From Silene latifolia (lineage: Eukaryota > Streptophyta > Magnoliopsida > Caryophyllales > Caryophyllaceae): a DNA stretch of 64,000 nucleotides. A program made the translations under genes and the position numbers. Below, piece by piece: positions 58,366-64,000 of this stretch (its first letter is position 1; each line of letters starts with the position of its first letter). The notes below the pieces were generated by a model that saw only the letters and a program-made list of their open reading frames with translations, ran no database searches and had not been told where the DNA came from. The stretch is taken from positions 193,877,325 through 193,941,324 of the forward strand of contig NC_133536.1 of assembly GCF_048544455.1 (NCBI RefSeq). The letters run 5' to 3'.

Positions 58366-59349
58366 CACTACAAGAAAAACTAAAACAGGCGACTGATTTT
58401 TGGCGACTGATACTGGTAGTCGCCAAATTGGCGACTGAATTTCAAATTAGCGAGTGAAATCAGTCGCTAATTTGGCGACTGATTTTTTTAAAAAATGAAT
58501 CTTTTTTGGCGGCTGATTTCCAATTTGGCGACTGAATTTCGGTCGCTAAAATGCTTTATAGAAAACGGGAGTTATTAGTCAACTTCAAACTCAACTAAGA
58601 GAGCGTGATGAACGTGAAAGAAAACGTGATGAAGAATTCCGCCAAATGAAGGAAAAAATGGCAATGTTTAAGACTCGGTGGCAAAGTTGTAACCCCGGAC
58701 CTAGACCCGACTATGATCTTTTTGATCCGCATGGTCCACGAGGGGGGGAGTGGAGCCGGTGTTGGTTTCCAAGTAGTTAAGTAAGTTTAATTTAGTATGT
58801 AATAAGACTTGAACTTTAGAATATGTTAGCTTGTAAACCTTTCATTTTCAATATATGAAATGAAGTTTGGGAAAATGTGTGGTGTTGGGTTGAAATTTGA
58901 AATGTATAGTGTTGTGTGTGTTGAAGTTTGGGATGTATGGCGTTGTGAAACTTCGGTTTGTATGCAGGTTGTAAATATTTGGCTAGCAATGAAAACGAAA
59001 AAACCACCAAAACAATCAGTAGCTTTAGCGACTGATTTGCATTTTAGCGACCACAAATCAGTCGCCAAATAGCCTCAGCGATTTTGGCTACGTCGCCCAA
59101 ATTTGGCGACTGAAAAGCCATTAGCGACCGAAAATCAGTCGCTAATTTGGCGACTACCATGTTTCGGTCGCCAAATTGGCGACTACCATTTCAGTCGCCA
59201 AATTTAGCGACTGACTTTAGTCGCTAAATTAGAAAAAGCGACCAAGGTCTGCGACTGGTGTTTGGCGACTGAAGTCAGTCGCTAAATTGATTTTAGCGAC
59301 TGATTTCAGTCGCCAAAATCGGTTGCCTGTTTTATTTCTTTTTGTAGTG
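58366..59349. mobile_element. Short CACTA transposon, TSD TGG
   Basis: Ends CACTACAAGAAAAACTAAAA and GTTTTATTTCTTTTTGTAGTG-type inverse, flanked by TGG on both sides (58363-58365, 59350-59352). Subterminal arrays of GGCGACTGA/TTAGCGACTGA occupy about 58390-58550 and 59025-59320. A short coding remnant (about 58580-58780, QLRERDERERKRDEEFRQM in sense) resembles the coiled-coil piece of the other CACTA's Transposase_24-like gene. 984 bp, non-autonomous. Confidence 0.88.
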
Positions 59350-59601
59350 TGGGATGGAGCGACGACGGCAAGTAGGCGACGCGGTGGGGTCTAAGCAGTG
59401 GGGTGGGGAGACGGTGTCTGCAACCAGTTTTGAGTAGATAAGTGGTTGGTTGTGGTGGTGTGTGTTGGTGGTAGGAGTGAGATTTGGTGCACCATTATTT
59501 CTCTTTTTTGATGTAACCAAACAACTAGTTAAGTTTTAGGTAATCATTTACCTTTCCCCTTGTTACCCTTTCTGATATCCTTTCTCTAACCAAACGCCCC
59601 C

Positions 59602-60275
59602 TCAGAGAGTTACCCTTTCTAATTAGCAATATTGGGTGGCTAGGTTGAACCCTATTAAAACGTCTAGATTGGTTGATTAGTCAAATTGTTCACCCATAGA
59701 AACTTAGGAGGCGTTTGTTTCGCGCATGAGTATGAGTTTGGATTTAGAAATCATACCTAGATAGTATGGGGTTTTAACTCCATTTCTCATTTCATGTGTT
59801 TGTTTCAATTCCGAGTGTTATGAGTTTGAAACTCAACTAAAGCTAAAATATGAAAAATATAATAATATAATATTTTTTAATATTATAAAATCACGAAAAT
59901 AAAGATTTAATCAAAAAACTATATAAAAGCTCATTTACAATATTGCCATAATTTTTATTTTTACATTTTCGTTTTTTTTTTTAATTTGATATCCTTGGGT
60001 ATGAGAAACTCATACCCCATGGATTTGAGTTATAGGTATAAAACTCTTATGCTTGACAAATACACACTCGATATGGGTTTGGCTTATACCCAAATTCTCG
60101 TACTCCTAACATCTTTTCCCTATTGTTTAACCGTGAATTTGTTTTAGTTTATCGTATTACTTTTAGTCTTGCATTCTAGTTTATCAACAGTGACTTAATC
60201 TCAAATCACCTCATTTGGCTGCCAGTTGAATTATAACTCAACATTGACCTTGACAATTGTCTTTGAGCTCGACTT
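59602..60275. other. Intergenic, no gene recognised
   Basis: AT-rich. A phrase AGGAGGCGTTTGTTTCG near 59708 resembles a transposon end of the 'GGCGTTTGGTT' type. No matching right end was found. Confidence 0.45.
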
Positions 60276-60767
60276 GGTAGCACGGACACTTCTCCTAATC
60301 AGCCGTCCCGTGTCCGACACCGTGTCGGACACCGACACTCCTCGGACACACCTCGAAACGTGTCGGACACCTACAAAGCCGTGTCTAACTTTCTACATTT
60401 ATTCGGGCACGTGTCCGACACGTGTCCATGGTATTTCGGCCGTGTCCGACGCGTGTCCATGACATTTGGACATCATTTGGGGTGAATGATGTTCTTTAAG
60501 CGTGAAATGAGCTGTCGAAAGATATTGATTAAAAGATTCGTTTGGATGGTAAATGAAAACGAGTTATAATCAAGGCAAGTTTTAAACACTTATTTAAATT
60601 TAATATCAAATACTTTTATAAAAATAAAATCGAACGTTTATAATTATAAAATATATATTTTATTAAATTTAAATAACGTGTCCCGTGTCCTAAATTTCAA
60701 GGGATGCCGTATCACGTGTCCGTGTCGTGTCCGTGTCCCGTGTCCGTGTCCGTTTTGGTGCTACCTA
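60276..60767. mobile_element. GTGTCCGACACG-rich TIR element, copy 2 (opposite orientation)
   Basis: Left TGGTAGCACGGACACTTCTCC and right CGTTTTGGTGCTACCTAG correspond, reverse-complemented, to the two ends of the element at 57501-58057. The same GACACGTGTCCGACACG repeats lie inside. No clear duplication is seen. Confidence 0.65.
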
Positions 60768-61553
60768 GACTTGTAAGTTACAAGCACGCCATGTTGATAA
60801 GGCGTTCAACATTATTATTCTCTTTGGCGGTAGTCTCCGTCAGCCCTCCAAAAAACATAAACATTGAGAATTTTGTTTTCGATAAAAAATTTTGAACCAA
60901 CTGCTCTCGTAATCGAAAGCATTTAAAGTCAGTCATTCTTAATAGGTGCTAATGAAGATTTAGCCTCACTGGAGGCCTAACTACAGGCATTATCAGACAT
61001 GTTCAGGCAAAGTAAATATAGCAGCGTGATATGCTTGTAAATCATCAAATTTTCCAGCAACGTAAACTGATGTGACGATGTTAATGCAACTTTGGAATGA
61101 AAATTCATCCGAATTCTAAAATACAGAGTTCAAAAATTTACAATAACACCACCTAGATCAGCTAACTAGTGACCCACAATCCGCAAACACACCAGTCACC
61201 ACCACCTTTATAAACTTTTAGCTGAATACAAGTTCCACAAGCAGCCCGTCTTCCAACTGAGACCGACAGATCAAACACCGCAACAACAGCCAACAGAATT
61301 CTCATCAGCATCTCTCTGTTCTTAATAATTTGATTCAAAGAATCAAACAACGAAGCATATAGGATGAGAAAATAGACAAATTCGAACAAACCACAGATAG
61401 CAACGACAATTAAGCACAATGATAACATCAACAAAATTCCTCAAATGGATCAACAGTAGCAATATTCTTCATAACATAGTTTTAAGTAAAACAAACGTAC
61501 CAAAAGCAAGTTCATCGACTAACAAACTACAAAACGAGGTACCATAGGAAAGC
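60768..61553 (-). other. 3' flank and 3' UTR of elongation factor 2
   Basis: No gene. A minus-strand 90-codon hydrophobic frame (61162-61434) lies downstream of the EF-2 stop and could be UTR. I do not call it a protein. Confidence 0.5.
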
Positions 61554-63994
61554 TCAGAGCTTGTCTTCAAAATCAGAAAGCGGGGTCATCTGTTCCTTCA
61601 ATCCCTTCCTCTTACGAATGGTGGCAACAAGAGTTGCTGACTGAGATGTTGGATCCAAAGGATCTGAAGCCAAAGTGTCCCAATGATCAAACACACATTG
61701 CGGGAAAGCTTGACCAGAGGTTGCAGCTCTCAAGGTGCTGGAGAAACCAAAAGACTCGACCACAGGAAGATAGGCCTTGATGTTGTACAGTGGGGTTCCG
61801 GGTCTCTGCATCTCCTCAAACACGTGTCCACGCTTCTGATTCAACACACTGTAGATGCCACCAAGAGCACCCTCTGGGGCTTGGATCTCAACAAGGTATA
61901 CAGGCTCCATCAACCTTGGCTTGGCGGTCAACTGAGAAGCAAAGAGGACCCTTCTCGCAGTTGGAATCACTTGACCTCCACCACGATGGATGGCATCAGT
62001 GTGGAGAACCACATCACATACTTCAAAGCAGATACCCCTCATGTTCTCGTCAGCCAAGGCACCTTCTTTGGAAGCCCATTGGAAACCAGCAACAACAGAG
62101 TCCTTAATTTCATTCAAGTACTGAACTCCCTTACACATATCAACAACCATATTTGGACCTGTGGTTTCCGGACCAAAACACCAGATTTTCTTGGCAAGAT
62201 CCTTGTCCCAACCAAACTCTTCAGCAAGGATCTTGGACCTGATCTTTGGGTCATCCCTTGGGCCGATCCTTCCATCATCAATGGCCTCAGCAAGACCGTC
62301 TTCAAGTGGCCTAGCTTCCATGTAGAGACGGTTGTGCTTGTTTGGGGACTTGCTCATCACAGTACGGACAGATCTGTCAATAACAGTCTCACGGAAGGAG
62401 ACAACAGGATCAGACTTGATGATTTCAGCTCCACCCATGAAATCATCTTGAAGATCCTTCAAACAGATCTCAAGATGGAGTTCACCAGCACCAGCAATGA
62501 TGTGTTCACCAGACTCCTCAATACTACAGACAACCATAGGGTCTGACTTTGCAAGACGTTTTAAACCTTCAACAAGCTTGGGAAGGTCAGAAGCAACCTT
62601 ACACTGAACAGCAACACGGACAACGGGTGAGACAGAGAACTTCATTGCTCGGATTGGGTGAGCATCAACCTCCTTCTCGTTGGTCAAAGTGGCATTCTTC
62701 GTGATAAACTGATCCAGACCAACCAAAGCAACAGTGTTTCCACAAGGCACATCTTCAACAGTTTCCTGCTTCTTTCCCATCCAAATGACGGTTCTCTGGA
62801 CATTTTTGACATAAAGATCTTTCTTCTCACCAGGAACATAGTTGGGGCCCATGATCCTAACTTTCACACCAGTTGATACCTTCCCAGCAAACACACGACC
62901 AAAGGCAAAGAACCTGCCCTTGTCAGATGCTGGAATCATTTTCGAAACATAAAGCATCAGAGGGCCATCAGGATCACAGTTCCTGATGGCGGTAGCATAC
63001 TGATCATCCATGGGACCTTCATACAAATTCTCAACACGATACTTCTGAGCAGTTGCCGGGGATGGCAAGTGATAGATCATCATTTCCAGCAAAGCACTGC
63101 TTGCTGGCAGCCAAACCTGCATAACACGCTTCATCAAAGCTTTACCAACCAAATCCTTCTCTTCAGACTTAAGCTGGACACCAAGCTTTGTCAACATTGG
63201 CCACAACTTATCCTTCTGATCATTCATGCAAATGTTGATGATTTGCTTGATGGGCTCATAACAAAACTGGACAAAACCACGCTTGCAAGTGGCAGAACCA
63301 GAATTCTTGGTAGTCCACTTCCTGGTGGCTGGGTCAAAGAAGTTCTCTCCCCAAAGACGCTCCATCATCTTAGTCTCATCAACTCCAAACTTGGAGGCAT
63401 ACATCTTAGCGAAGTTGGTGAGAGTAAATGCCCACCCATGAAGACCAGCTGAGAAAGCAACTGTTCCTTTCTCAGGGTAAACTTGGACATCACCAAGAAG
63501 AGGATCTTCATAGGTAGCCATAATGACATTAGCATTCTCAATAACCTTCTGGAAGGTTGTGTACGCCTCCTCTCCATCAACCTGAAGCTCAAGGAAACAA
63601 CGGTCCATCTTGTTAACTGTCAGAACAGGCCTGATTCTCTCACCAAGTGCTTGGCGAAGAACAGTTTCAGTCTGGACACAGACACCCTCGATACAGTCAA
63701 CAACAACCAGTGCACCATCAGTGATACGCAAAGCAGCTGTAACCTCAGACGAAAAGTCAACGTGCCCAGGAGAATCGATAAGGTTAATCAAATACTCGTT
63801 CCCATCACGCTTCCCCTTGAAAGCTTGCAAAGCCGCATCTGTCATCTCATAGTACAAAGAAATTCCAGTTGACTTGATAGTGATACCACGCTCGGCTTCA
63901 TCTGCACGAGTATCAGTCATCCGAACATCACCAGCAACTTCTTGGGCAATAATACCAGCAGCAGCCACCAAAGAATCGGTAAGAGTTGATTTTC
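61554..63994 (-). CDS. Translation elongation factor 2 (EF-2), last large exon, 5' end outside window
   Basis: An open frame of about 813 codons with no lesion. EF-2 is the cytosolic GTPase that moves tRNAs and mRNA through the ribosome. The G3 motif is [12 protein letters not shown] and the G4 motif is [23 protein letters not shown] is in domain III. The diphthamide loop is [16 protein letters not shown], whose His is the diphtheria-toxin-modified residue. It ends LSDFEDKL, the usual plant terminus. The exon begins at 63994 after CTACAG, splitting the P-loop glycine codon, so the first ~30 residues (with the AHVDHG part) lie in an upstream exon beyond the edge. The plant orthologue is LOS1 in Arabidopsis. 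Full length would be about 843 residues. Confidence 0.97.
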
Positions 63995-64000
63995 CTGTAG
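63995..64000 (-). other. Splice acceptor of the EF-2 intron
   Basis: CTACAG on the minus strand immediately precedes GAAAATCAACTC, where the P-loop reading resumes. Translating through it would give Thr instead of the invariant residue before GKST, which supports an intron here. Confidence 0.85.

Larger units (their letters stand above)
57306..59601. mobile_element. PIF/Harbinger-like (Tourist-type) non-autonomous element
   Basis: Ends GGGGGCGTTTGGTT and AACCAAACGCCCCC are a perfect 14-bp inverted repeat, with TTA on the left and TCA on the right as an imperfect 3-bp target. Such ends are typical of Harbinger-related elements. Two other elements (57501-58057 and 58366-59349) are nested inside. 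A His/Thr/Pro-rich frame (58041-58301) comes from a CCACCA-repeat tract and is not a credible gene. Confidence 0.7.

Noticed and set aside
61683-63872. Plus-strand frames opposite EF-2, up to 287 codons
   Set aside because: They are shadows of a strongly conserved minus-strand gene with high codon bias.
1-64000. CRISPR array, bacterial operons, tRNA genes
   Set aside because: The regularly repeated palindromes are not spaced by unique equal-length spacers and lie in LTRs. No tRNA cloverleaf was noticed, and the genes have plant introns.

Overview
This window is plant nuclear DNA from a dicot-type genome with a heavy transposable-element load. The evidence is the spliced host genes with plant introns, a Cassandra TRIM carrying 5S-rRNA-derived sequence, an RTE LINE, Athila- and Tat-type Ty3 LTR retrotransposons, Ty1/copia, hAT, CACTA, Stowaway, Helitron-like and MULE-like elements. 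I cannot name the species. My weak impression is Caryophyllales.

The layout is a stack of nested insertions, many datable relative to one another by target-site duplications (TSDs). From 1 to 25138 the base layer is Element A, a non-autonomous LTR retrotransposon whose only gene is an Athila-ORF1-like protein. An Athila-like 3' end and LTR (1-2116) cut its 5' LTR. A truncated Tat-like element (4534-6684) sits in its leader. A second member of the same family, Element B (10426-23770, TSD CTAAT), sits in its 3' LTR, as does a Cassandra solo LTR (24061-24375, TSD AGTAC). Element B in turn holds a solo LTR (13090-15524, TSD GTAAG), a CACTA transposon inside its ORF1 (16488-19029, TSD TTT) and a TIR element in TA microsatellite (about 20817-21337). 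From 25139 to 29538 lie a Helitron-like element with a foldback MULE-type MITE inside it, two unrecognised open frames and an old LTR fragment.

From 29539 to 43292 a minus-strand Ty1/copia element (TSD GAGAC) is broken by a hAT transposon with an apparently intact two-exon transposase (30376-35240), by a solo LTR (37656-38919), and by an Athila-like solo LTR (39613-42647) that itself holds another solo LTR (41033-42378, TSD ATCTT). From 43298 to 50793 come small Helitron-like pieces, a non-autonomous hAT-like element (TSD AGAGCAAG), a Stowaway MITE, a long-TIR MITE and an RTE LINE with two coding breaks.

Two host genes are recognisable, both on the minus strand. One is a complete seven-exon BRCT plus RING gene (51220-54298, about 470 codons). 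The other is translation elongation factor 2 (61554-63994 and beyond the right edge), whose last large exon is intact. Between them are more small DNA transposons, including a second CACTA and a pair of elements rich in the GTGTCCGACACG motif.

The most interesting signals are in the LTRs. Several unrelated LTR families each carry their own cluster of short palindromes just upstream of a TATA-like box. The main LTR family also has two conserved hairpin positions, one with a GNRA-type tetraloop kept across diverged copies. Together with the pol-less Athila-ORF1 element family, these look like structure that ordinary annotation would miss.
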